A DNA stretch of 5,852 nucleotides from an uncultured Mollicutes bacterium (GCA_900547045.1 URFB01000080.1:1-5852), one strand, 5' to 3'; numbered from the stretch's first letter, positions 1 through 5,852 are shown. Made by a program: numbers and translations. Notes: generated by a model from the letters alone, not told the origin.

Positions 1-70
1 TTTTATAGTTTAAAACTAAAACCTACACCAATTAATTTAGAGAACCTTTAATTTCTGAGTTGTCATTAAA
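1..70. other. AT-rich sequence downstream of the lipoprotein gene, no gene seen
   Basis: No open reading frame of any quality and no RNA gene is visible. A small inverted repeat (TAGTTT, one base, AAACTA at 6-18) is too short and AT-rich to call a terminator on its own. The true end of the transcript may lie just beyond the left edge. Confidence 0.5.
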
Positions 71-712
71 TTAAGCTAAATAACTATAGTTTATGTCACT
101 ATTTATAGTTTTATTATCTAAACTATAGGAAATAGTAATTTTAGTAATTTTAAAATCGGAAATAGTCATTTCAATTGAAACATCAGTACTTGAACTTACA
201 GCCTCATCTTGAAAATAATCCTTAGCATTTTGTGCCTTTACCTTCAAAGAAACCTTTGTCGTAGAAATTGATATAGATGAGAAATAATTATCATCTAGTT
301 TTCCACTAAATAATGTATCAACATCAAGATTTTCAAATGTTTTAACATCTGTAGTTTTCGTAAGTTTAAACTCTGAATCTAAGTTATAATAATATGTTAC
401 ACTAGTTCCTTTTTTAGTTGCAGTATCCTCGATACTTATTGTTCTTTCAACTCGGTAAACAGTTGTAGCGCCATCCTTAACTGTTGAATCAGATTTAACA
501 AGATATGTGTTATCAACAGAATATTTTATAACATTGTTAAGATCTGATAAGCTTTCAAGAGATGTAGGCTTTTCTACATTTCCTATTGAACCACTCGTTG
601 TAGGCTGTGTAGTTTCACTTTCAGATGTTTTGTTACCAGAACAAGAACATGAAGCAAATGGAACGACTAAAAGGGCTGCCAAAAAGATTAATTTATATGG
701 TTTAATTCTCAT
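71..712 (-). CDS. Putative lipoprotein of unknown function
   Basis: A 213-residue protein translated from ATG at 710-712. An in-frame TTG at 716-718 would add two residues (MK), but it lies only 2 bases from AGGAGG, whereas the ATG lies 8 bases away, so the ATG is preferred. Residues 2-7 are basic (RIKPYK), 8-18 hydrophobic, and the lipobox FASC places the lipidated Cys at 22; Phe at -3 is allowed but not the commonest residue. A Ser/Thr/Glu-rich linker follows to about residue 50. The rest (about 50-213) alternates polar and hydrophobic residues with many Thr, Ser, Asp and Lys, suggesting a mostly beta domain such as ISISTTKVSLKVKA and VSIEMTISDFKITKITISYS. I recognise no family and no catalytic motif. 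It sits 12 bases after the giant surface protein gene, so it is probably made with it and may assist or partner it; that is inference from gene order only. Confidence 0.88.
   Translation of the reverse strand: MRIKPYKLIFLAALLVVPFASCSCSGNKTSESETTQPTTSGSIGNVEKPTSLESLSDLNNVIKYSVDNTYLVKSDSTVKDGATTVYRVERTISIEDTATKKGTSVTYYYNLDSEFKLTKTTDVKTFENLDVDTLFSGKLDDNYFSSISISTTKVSLKVKAQNAKDYFQDEAVSSSTDVSIEMTISDFKITKITISYSLDNKTINSDINYSYLA
84..128. repeat. 10-bp inverted repeat at the 3' end of the lipoprotein gene
   Basis: CTATAGTTTA (84-93) and TAAACTATAG (119-128) are perfect inverted repeats around a 25-base loop, inside the last codons of the lipoprotein gene. The octamer TATAGTTT also occurs at 104-111 and at 4-11. 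The stem is AT-rich and the loop long, and no T-run follows directly, so it is not a convincing terminator. In DNA this AT-rich, one such match in the window could be chance; it also reflects two Tyr-Ser codon pairs. Confidence 0.4.
647..712 (-). other. Lipoprotein signal peptide with lipobox
   Basis: The 22 codons from the ATG encode a basic N-region, the hydrophobic core LIFLAALLVVP and the lipobox FASC. Signal peptidase II would cut before Cys22. A second Cys two residues later (SCSC) is in a poorer context. Export by Sec and anchoring on the outer membrane leaflet follow from established knowledge of this signal class. Confidence 0.88.
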
Positions 713-720
713 TTTCAATC

Positions 721-726
721 CCTCCT
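721..726 (-). promoter_or_regulatory. Shine-Dalgarno site of the lipoprotein gene, overlapping the upstream stop codon
   Basis: The minus strand reads TAGGAGGG here. AGGAGG is a near-perfect anti-16S match, 8 bases before the ATG at 710-712. Its first two bases are the last two of the TAG stop of the large gene (725-727). A ribosome terminating on the large gene would sit on this site, so coupled translation is likely. This site also decides between the ATG and the upstream TTG. Confidence 0.9.
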
Positions 727-3700
727 AGTAAAACTTCTTAACTAAGCATACTCCAGCAACTGTAATTACCGAAATTAACGATAATACTGTTACTGAAGCT
801 ACACCAGTATAATTATATGTACTATTTAAAGCACCATTAACACTATTTATTGCAGGCTTTAATGTTTCAAGATAAGCATTATATGAAGCCATTAAAGCAT
901 TATACTTAGTCAAATCAAGAATATTTCTTTCTGTTAACTTAAGCTTATTAAGTCTTTCAGCGAATGCTTGAAGCTCTCCTAAACGATCAATTGTAAATGA
1001 TGTGTTAAGTGAATCAATTTCAGCTTGTAAAGCTTTAACCTCTAAAGAAGCAGTCTTATATTTAATTTCACGCATTTCCTTTTGAGCCTTTACAAGACTA
1101 TTTTCCATATTCTTTAGTTCTTCTTTTGTATAACCAAATCTAGTTAAATCAGTTGAAATATTATTATATGCAAGGCCACAATTTGAAATTAATGAATCAT
1201 CCTCGAGAGAAAGAATATTTTTATTCATTATCTTTTCAATTAATTCAAGGTATTTTACAGCATTACTATCCATAGCTTGGTAATCACTTCTTGTAGCATT
1301 TTCAACTCCACCAAAATATACCTCAAATAAAATTGAATCATATCCTGATATTTCATCATTTTTAGGTAAAATCATCTTAATTGGATTATTACGACCAATT
1401 GCATCAATAAAATTAGCATAATAAAGTTCAGTACCAAAGGCATTGTAATATTTATGAATAATTGCATAGCCTGGATCATCTTTCGTTAATAAATTTTGAC
1501 CTGGAGTCTTTGAAGAAGAACGGTCAAGAATAGCAGTATAATAAGCTTCCATTGAAGGTGCATTAATTGATTTAAATTCTACTTGCTCAAGTTTAGAAAG
1601 TCCATAGAAACCGTATGCCCCTATAACTCTTAAAGAATCTGGAAGGACAATATTTTTTATATTTTTATTAGCATTACCAGCAAATATATCAATCATATGA
1701 GTACCTTCTAGAACTGTTAAGGTTTCAATATTAAGTGCAGCAGGAACACTAACTAACATTAGTTTCTTTGGTGTTAAATATGTATACAAAATACCATTAT
1801 CAACATAAGCATAATCATTAATCTTACCTGTATTCTTAGTAATTCCAGCTTCATCAACATAATTAATTTCATGAAGATTATTAGAATTATAGAATACTAA
1901 TTGACCAATTTCAACAATATTACTTGTTAAAGTAAATGTCTTAAGTTCTGTTTGATAGAAAGCACCTTCAGCGATATTTTGAAGCTTTAAAGCCGTAATT
2001 TCTTTAAGACCTGAGCCTTGGAATGCATATGAACCAACTGTTTTTAAATTTGGAGTTTCTAAAGATACATTAAGACTACTATTTGCGAACGCTCCATCCC
2101 CAATTTCTTCTACACTATTTAATAAAATATTATCAAGTTTTAGAGTATTTGCAAATGCACCCTCTTTAATAACCTTAACATTTTCAAGATTAACAGCAGT
2201 AAGAGCACTACATCCTGCAAAGGCATATGAACTAACCTCTAATACACTTTGAGGAAGACTAACATTCGTAAGTGATGTACATGATGCAAAGGTATAATCT
2301 GAAATATTTGTAATTCCTTCAGGGATGACTACACCTGTTAACTTATTAGCATAAGCAAAAGCGTATGCACCAATTGATGTTAAAGTACTAGGTAATTCAA
2401 CCTCAGTAAATTGAGGGGCCATAGCTCCATCGGTAAGCTTTGTAAATGCATGATCAGCTATCGTCTTAACATTTGGGATACTAATCTTTGTAATTCCGTA
2501 GCAATTAGCAAAGGCATATGAACCAATATGCTCAACATTTTCAAGATTGGCATTAGTTATCTTACCACAACCTGAGAATGCATAATTACCAACAGTGCCA
2601 AATAACTTACTTAAATCAATTACCTCTAGTGAATAACAGTTAGCAAAAGCATATGAACCAATAGCTACAGTTGCATCAACTGGCATTATAACTCTAGCCA
2701 AAGTTGAAATTTCATTGAAAGCATAATCGCCAACTTTTGTATTATCGCCAAGCGTAACACTTTTTATTCTCGCTTGTTCAAAAGCATGTGAACCAATATT
2801 TGTATCGCTACCGAGAATAAGGTCAATTCCAACACCTGAACCAATTTGTTCAAATGAATGTGAGCCAATTTCTTTAATATTATCAATATTATTTAAAGTT
2901 ATTAATTTTGTACAAGGAGCGAAGGCATAATCTGAAATTACTAGGTTACTTGGGAATGTAACTTCTTCTAGATTTACACAATTAGCAAAAGCATATGAAC
3001 CTACCTTAATTCCTTCAATTAAAACTAATGTTTTAATTGAAGCTATACCTGAAAATGCTCCTTGACCAATCTCTTCAATACTAGTAGGAATTGTATAATC
3101 ACCATACTCAGCAGCTGGTGCTGCAAGAATAATCTTATTTCCGGATAATAATAAATTTCCATTAGTTTGGTAATTAGCATTACCAGTCGCAACGATAAAT
3201 GTAGAAACATTTGTTCCTTTCAAGAAATCAGAGCTTAGATTTTTTAAATATGTATTTTCTTGGAATTTTAATTCTTCAAGCTTTGTATTTCCAGATAAAA
3301 CGCCACTTTGAACATTGAAAATACTATTTGGTAACGTAACACTTAAAAGACTTACATTATTTGCCATAGCATTTTGATTCAAATATTCAACAGAGCCATT
3401 AACTACAATTGATTCAAGATTAGGATTGTTTGCGAAAGCATAATCACCAATTGTAACAACATTACCATTTACAATAATTGATTTTAATTCCGTACAATTA
3501 GCAAAAGCACGTACTGGAATTTGCGTTGAATTGATATTAGCAGTTGTTAAACCTGAATTATAGAACATTTCTTCTCCAAGTCTTGTTTGACCCTTTGAAT
3601 CAGTTACATAACTAGTTAAATTTGTACAGTTTTTAAATACGCCCCTACCTGAGTTTCTTAATTTAGAAATATCAACCGTTGTTAGACCTGAACAACCTAA

Positions 3701-5852
3701 GAATGCTTCATTACCAATTGCGTAGCAAGAAGACAAATCAAGACTTGTAAGCTTTGTACAATTAGCAAAAGCATGTGCACCAATAACTTCTACATCCTTA
3801 AGATTAATATTAGCAAGACTTGAAGATGCATTCTTGCCATCTGATGTTACAGCATTTGCATTGTATGAAAATGCATATTCTCTCACATATCTAATTGTTG
3901 AAGGTAATGTCACGGTTTCAAGAGCTGTACAATTATAAAATGCAAACTTTTTTATATCCTCTACACCTTCAGGAATTGTTACAGACCTAATAGTTGAGTT
4001 TGTACCTGGTTTCTTATTATAATCGTCATCGTCATCAGGATTTTGAATTGTTTTATCTACTGTATAAAGTGCAAATGCATACTCACCAATATAAAGAATT
4101 CCTTTATCATCAGGAATCACTACATCGCCACCTAATCCTTTATAGGCTGTCAAAGTTCTACCTTCAATTACGAATTCACTCATTACAGTAATTTTAATTG
4201 AAGCACTTATTGTAGAATTATTTTTCCTTAAAGAAATATAAGCTGTTCCTTCTTTTAAAGCTTTGATATTACCATCTTCATCTACCGTAGCAACCCTTGT
4301 ATTAGTAGATGACCACGTTGCATTAGATATATCAGCATACCAAGGATCTAAGTAAGCATGTAGTTTAACTGATTCGCCCGGATACATTTCAAGTCCTGAT
4401 AGACTTGATACGTATACTCTATCGCCAGTTGAGCCTATTTTACTTGATTCACCAGCGAGTGCATATGCATTTGTTGTATCGAAATAATCAAAACTAATCT
4501 TATTAATTTCTGCATCGCCTGTATAATTAGAACGCTTAACTGACTTATTACTACTAGCATTTAAAACCTGAATACGAATTGTAGCAGTTTTTCCTGTAAC
4601 CTTATCCGTACAAGTAATATTTACAGCACCACGCTTATAAGGAATTACAATGCCATTCTTAACATCAGCTATTGATGTATTAGATGATGACCAAGTTAAA
4701 TATTTGAAATATGATTCATCAACTTTTGTTGTTGATGTTAAATATTGTGTTAAATCTAATTCAGTATTTACATTTGCAGTTAAGCCATTAAGTGCTGTAC
4801 CGTCTACTTCACCATTTTGAGTAAATGATAATTCACCAGTTGTACCAGGAAGCTCAACAACATAAATGTTAGAATTTAAAGCATAATCATCAATATTAAA
4901 TGAAATTGCATTATTTACAAGTGCATCTGATGATAATAAATCCATATAATCAGTAACTTCAATCTTAACAGTTGCATCCTCACCCTTATTTCCATATACA
5001 GGAATTGGATTTTCACTTAACGTTGTATAAGATGAATTAGATGTGAAAATAACAGGTGTAACAGCTTGTACATAATGATTATCATACACAGTTAATGTTA
5101 CATAGTAACGATCCTTCTTTAGAGTATCATCATATTCTTTTTCAAATGAAGCATTCTTAATGATTGGAGCTTCATCATCCATTGTAAAATTAAAACTAAA
5201 TGAATTACGAGCATTTGTTTCTAGGCCGCCATCTCCATAATCAATTGCTCCTAGCATATTAAATGTGTATGTACGGTTATTTTGAAGTCCTAGTGTTTCA
5301 GCCTTTTGACGTAAATATTTATAATATGGCATAGCACTACCATTATAGCCAAATGCCTTATGGCAGTTATAATCTGTAAAATCATAAACAACCTTACCTG
5401 TTACATCATCAGTTATTGTATAATGCATTGTCTTAGCATTACGAAGGCATCCTGCATAAATAGTGCTAATTCCATCGATTGTACCAAAAGTAGATGAAAT
5501 AGCAATATGATCCTCACTTCCTGGAATTGCGTCATACTTTGACTCATCAATTGTATAAATATAAGTACCTAGAGGCATGATGTAATTATACATATATGAA
5601 CCATAAGGACGTGTAGCCCAGTAATCGGCTTGAATCTTATCCTCATCATCAATATTTCCATTATGAGCTTCTGATTCTACTTCATAATATGTCTTATCAA
5701 ATAATGGAGCTTCCGTCCAATCACCATAAAAGGCAAGGAATGGAGCATTAAGAGAAACCTCAGAATCAGCTGCAACAGCTTTGGCAAAACCTTCAACATA
5801 AATTCCATAAGCAAAGTTACTTTCAATGTATGCTCTATCAGTATCATTTAAT
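725..5852 (-). CDS. Giant cell-surface S8-type (lactocepin-like) protease with BIG2 and BspA-type LRR domains, 5'-truncated by the window edge
   Basis: This is the C-terminal 1708 residues of a large secreted, membrane-anchored protein. Residues are numbered from the right edge. Residues 1-57 resemble the Fn3-like domain of lactocepin/C5a peptidases, with FYGDWTEAPLFD at 41-52. Beta-rich modules follow, including DDEAP (225-229) and YDNHY (256-260), a combination typical of S8 cell-envelope protease tails. Next come two BIG2 domains (about 341-429 and 477-557), about 30 LRR_5 repeats (558-1428), an unassigned segment (1429-1531), a helical stalk (1532-1682) and a membrane helix (1683-1704) ending in KKFY. 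The ATG at 5591-5593 is not the start: no Shine-Dalgarno site precedes it, the frame stays open to 5852, and the residues before it are domain sequence. Expected role is extracellular peptide cleavage combined with binding through the Ig and LRR parts. The Asp/His/Ser catalytic domain is not in view, so the protease call is inferred from the Fn3-type tail. It ends at TAG (725-727), just before the lipoprotein gene. Confidence 0.88.
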   Translation of the reverse strand, partial: LNDTDRAYIESNFAYGIYVEGFAKAVAADSEVSLNAPFLAFYGDWTEAPLFDKTYYEVESEAHNGNIDDEDKIQADYWATRPYGSYMYNYIMPLGTYIYTIDESKYDAIPGSEDHIAISSTFGTIDGISTIYAGCLRNAKTMHYTITDDVTGKVVYDFTDYNCHKAFGYNGSAMPYYKYLRQKAETLGLQNNRTYTFNMLGAIDYGDGGLETNARNSFSFNFTMDDEAPIIKNASFEKEYDDTLKKDRYYVTLTVYDNHYVQAVTPVIFTSNSSYTTLSENPIPVYGNKGEDATVKIEVTDYMDLLSSDALVNNAISFNIDDYALNSNIYVVELPGTTGELSFTQNGEVDGTALNGLTANVNTELDLTQYLTSTTKVDESYFKYLTWSSSNTSIADVKNGIVIPYKRGAVNITCTDKVTGKTATIRIQVLNASSNKSVKRSNYTGDAEINKISFDYFDTTNAYALAGESSKIGSTGDRVYVSSLSGLEMYPGESVKLHAYLDPWYADISNATWSSTNTRVATVDEDGNIKALKEGTAYISLRKNNSTISASIKITVMSEFVIEGRTLTAYKGLGGDVVIPDDKGILYIGEYAFALYTVDKTIQNPDDDDDYNKKPGTNSTIRSVTIPEGVEDIKKFAFYNCTALETVTLPSTIRYVREYAFSYNANAVTSDGKNASSSLANINLKDVEVIGAHAFANCTKLTSLDLSSCYAIGNEAFLGCSGLTTVDISKLRNSGRGVFKNCTNLTSYVTDSKGQTRLGEEMFYNSGLTTANINSTQIPVRAFANCTELKSIIVNGNVVTIGDYAFANNPNLESIVVNGSVEYLNQNAMANNVSLLSVTLPNSIFNVQSGVLSGNTKLEELKFQENTYLKNLSSDFLKGTNVSTFIVATGNANYQTNGNLLLSGNKIILAAPAAEYGDYTIPTSIEEIGQGAFSGIASIKTLVLIEGIKVGSYAFANCVNLEEVTFPSNLVISDYAFAPCTKLITLNNIDNIKEIGSHSFEQIGSGVGIDLILGSDTNIGSHAFEQARIKSVTLGDNTKVGDYAFNEISTLARVIMPVDATVAIGSYAFANCYSLEVIDLSKLFGTVGNYAFSGCGKITNANLENVEHIGSYAFANCYGITKISIPNVKTIADHAFTKLTDGAMAPQFTEVELPSTLTSIGAYAFAYANKLTGVVIPEGITNISDYTFASCTSLTNVSLPQSVLEVSSYAFAGCSALTAVNLENVKVIKEGAFANTLKLDNILLNSVEEIGDGAFANSSLNVSLETPNLKTVGSYAFQGSGLKEITALKLQNIAEGAFYQTELKTFTLTSNIVEIGQLVFYNSNNLHEINYVDEAGITKNTGKINDYAYVDNGILYTYLTPKKLMLVSVPAALNIETLTVLEGTHMIDIFAGNANKNIKNIVLPDSLRVIGAYGFYGLSKLEQVEFKSINAPSMEAYYTAILDRSSSKTPGQNLLTKDDPGYAIIHKYYNAFGTELYYANFIDAIGRNNPIKMILPKNDEISGYDSILFEVYFGGVENATRSDYQAMDSNAVKYLELIEKIMNKNILSLEDDSLISNCGLAYNNISTDLTRFGYTKEELKNMENSLVKAQKEMREIKYKTASLEVKALQAEIDSLNTSFTIDRLGELQAFAERLNKLKLTERNILDLTKYNALMASYNAYLETLKPAINSVNGALNSTYNYTGVASVTVLSLISVITVAGVCLVKKFY
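728..805 (-). other. C-terminal membrane anchor, no LPXTG
   Basis: Residues 1683-1704 (GVASVTVLSLISVITVAGVCLV) form an uninterrupted hydrophobic helix of 22 residues, followed by the tail KKFY and the stop codon. This helix plus short basic tail looks like the end of a cell-wall sorting signal, but no LPXTG precedes it; the residues just before are NSTYNYTG. The simplest reading is a stop-transfer anchor that leaves the large N-terminal part outside the cell. Confidence 0.85.
806..1258 (-). other. Helical/coiled-coil stalk near the C terminus
   Basis: Residues 1532-1682 of the visible protein. The composition changes to Lys/Glu/Leu/Ala-rich sequence with few predicted strands, for example EELKNMENSLVKAQKEMREI. 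The part at 860-1048 (residues 1602-1664) has VKALQAEIDSLN, then LGELQAFAERLNKL, then LDLTKYNALMASYNAYLETL. This fits the three-helix pattern seen in stalk modules of Bacillota surface proteins, where an acidic start, an AxxAYxxL helix and a YxxLxxA helix follow each other. It probably holds the LRR and protease parts away from the membrane. Confidence 0.65.
1259..1567 (-). other. Unassigned segment between LRR array and stalk
   Basis: Residues 1429-1531 of the visible protein. The LRR period stops after LEQVEFKS. The next roughly 100 residues are rich in Tyr and Asn, with IHKYYNAFGTELYYANF, a strand IKMILPKN and SILFEVYFGGVENATRSDY. The ILPKN strand may be a last LRR-like strand, so this could be a C-terminal cap for the array. 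I do not recognise a named family here. Confidence 0.5.
1568..4180 (-). other. BspA-type leucine-rich repeat array (LRR_5), about 30 repeats
   Basis: Residues 558-1428 of the visible protein. It opens with FVIEGRTLTAYKGLGG and VVIPDD, the usual entry to BspA-like arrays. Units of about 21-24 residues then repeat the pattern [I/V]GxYAFxNCxxLxxVxLPxxV; I count about 30-32. Thirteen units carry Cys at the fixed position after AF (for example ANCTKL, SGCGKI, ASCTSL), a buried ladder position in this family. Two stretches break the period: about 3077-3184 and about 1700-1822. A 24-residue acidic insertion lies in the first unit (3992-4063). BspA-like LRRs mediate binding to host proteins or other cells; the ligand here is unknown. 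Confidence 0.93.
2505..3002 (-). repeat. Near-identical DNA copies within the LRR array (GSYAFAN units)
   Basis: On the plus strand, ttagcaaaagcatatgaacc occurs at 2640-2659 and again exactly at 2982-3001. A copy with one mismatch (g for a) starts at 2505, and the match between the 2505 and 2640 copies extends to 23 bases. They encode the motif GSYAFAN. Related shorter copies lie at 2217-2232, 3499-3508 and 3762-3775. Spacings are 135 and 342 bases, whole numbers of codons and close to two and five LRR units, so recombination between copies would keep the frame. Confidence 0.75.
4181..4423 (-). other. BIG2 bacterial Ig-like domain, second copy
   Basis: Residues about 477-557 of the visible protein. 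GLEMYPGESVKLHAYLDP, ATWSSTNTRVATVDEDGNI and a final strand SASIKITVM give a textbook BIG2 domain of about 80 residues. It is joined to the first BIG2 by a linker of about 47 residues (4424-4564) that is rich in Ser, Asn and Asp, and it leads directly into the LRR array. Confidence 0.9.
4565..4831 (-). other. BIG2 bacterial Ig-like domain, first copy
   Basis: Residues about 341-429 of the visible protein. The core LTWSSSNTSIADVKNGIV followed by a Gly-containing turn and alternating strands ending TATIRIQVL is the classic BIG2 signature (W-S-S-S-N-x-x-I-A-x-V). The Trp codon is at 4691-4693. The N-terminal part is longer than usual for BIG2, with an extra loop around YLTSTTKVDESYF. BIG2 domains are common in surface adhesins and as spacers; no ligand can be assigned. 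Confidence 0.85.
4832..5680 (-). other. Beta-rich linker modules of the S8 cell-envelope protease tail
   Basis: Residues 58-340 of the visible protein. The first part contains YIMPLGTYIY and LRNAKTMHYTITDD, resembling the modules after the Fn3 domain in lactocepin-like proteases, where a similar LRNAK-type strand begins an Ig-like fold. The canonical SPNGDG calcium-type motif expected near this point is not seen; the equivalent stretch reads IAISSTFGTIDG. A second module starts at DDEAP (225-229) and carries the strand TLTVYDNHY (252-260), also typical of these tails. No catalytic residues are expected here. These modules probably act as a spacer between the protease core and the adhesive domains. 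Confidence 0.6.
5681..5852 (-). other. Fn3-like domain of lactocepin/C5a-peptidase type (partial)
   Basis: These are the first 57 visible residues of the large protein. GIYVEGF (residues 16-22), then APFLAFYGDW (36-45) and APLFD (48-52), match the pattern of the Fn3-like domain that follows the catalytic domain in lactocepin and streptococcal C5a peptidase, where a hydrophobic strand leads into an FYGDW-type motif. In those enzymes the domain packs next to the subtilisin fold. This is the main reason to expect an S8 catalytic domain just beyond the right edge. The match was recognised by eye, not by a profile search. Confidence 0.72.

Noticed and set aside
6..18. Short inverted repeat (TAGTTT/AAACTA) as a transcription terminator
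   Set aside because: The stem has six AT-rich pairs and a one-base centre, with no GC core; too weak to call.
716..718. TTG as the start of the lipoprotein gene
   Set aside because: It is only 2 bases from AGGAGG; the ATG two codons later has the proper 8-base spacing.
507..728. Plus-strand reading frame of 73 codons
   Set aside because: It lies opposite the signal peptide and linker of the lipoprotein gene, has no ribosome site of note and no recognisable protein features; it is a shadow of the minus-strand gene.
2505..3002. CRISPR-like direct repeats
   Set aside because: The copies are in frame, encode the LRR consensus and have uneven spacing; they are protein repeats.
3994..4191. Plus-strand reading frame of 65 codons
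   Set aside because: It is antisense to the first LRR unit; its His/Tyr/Leu-rich composition is what the reverse of the repeat codons gives.
5591..5593. ATG as the start of the large gene
   Set aside because: The frame is open upstream to the window edge, the upstream residues carry a domain motif, and no Shine-Dalgarno site precedes it.
728..5852. UGA-as-Trp genetic code, considered because of the AT-rich, Mollicutes-like composition
   Set aside because: All five Trp codons are TGG and there is no in-frame TGA in either gene.
725..5852. S8 catalytic residues within the window
   Set aside because: No GTSMA-type Ser motif or Asp/His motif context is present; the visible part begins after the catalytic domain.

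Overview
This window looks like a low-GC Bacillota genome, most likely a gut-type member of Bacilli, Erysipelotrichia or the RF39/Mollicutes-related groups. The evidence is very AT-rich DNA, heavy use of A/T-ending codons, a strong AGGAGG Shine-Dalgarno site, and BspA-type leucine-rich repeats joined to a lactocepin-like protease tail. All five Trp codons in the large gene are TGG, and both genes stop at TAG or TAA, so the standard bacterial code fits and a UGA=Trp code is unlikely. The phylum is an inference; the finer placement is a guess.

Both genes lie on the minus strand and read right to left. From the right edge (5852) down to 725 runs one very large gene whose 5' part lies outside the window. 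The frame stays open past the first in-window ATG (5591-5593) to the edge, adding 86 residues that carry a recognisable lactocepin/C5a-peptidase-type Fn3 motif. The visible 1708 residues read, in order: end of an Fn3-like domain of an S8 (subtilisin-like) cell-envelope protease, further beta-rich modules, two BIG2 Ig-like domains, about 30 BspA-type LRR_5 repeats, an unassigned segment, a helical stalk, and a C-terminal membrane helix with a short basic tail. The protease catalytic domain, if present, lies beyond the right edge.

Twelve bases after its stop codon, a 213-residue lipoprotein gene starts (712 to 71). Its Shine-Dalgarno site overlaps the TAG stop of the large gene, so the two are almost certainly co-transcribed and probably translationally coupled. 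The lipoprotein has a clear signal peptide and lipobox, a Ser/Thr-rich linker and a beta-rich domain of no family I recognise.

Both products should sit on the outer face of the cytoplasmic membrane: a protease/adhesin-like giant anchored by a C-terminal helix, and a small lipid-anchored partner. The lipoprotein may help the giant protein fold, bind or act, but this rests only on gene order. Bases 1-70 hold no gene and no convincing terminator. I see no mobile element, CRISPR array, RNA gene or defence system, and no evidence of an undescribed system beyond this unusual surface-protein pair.
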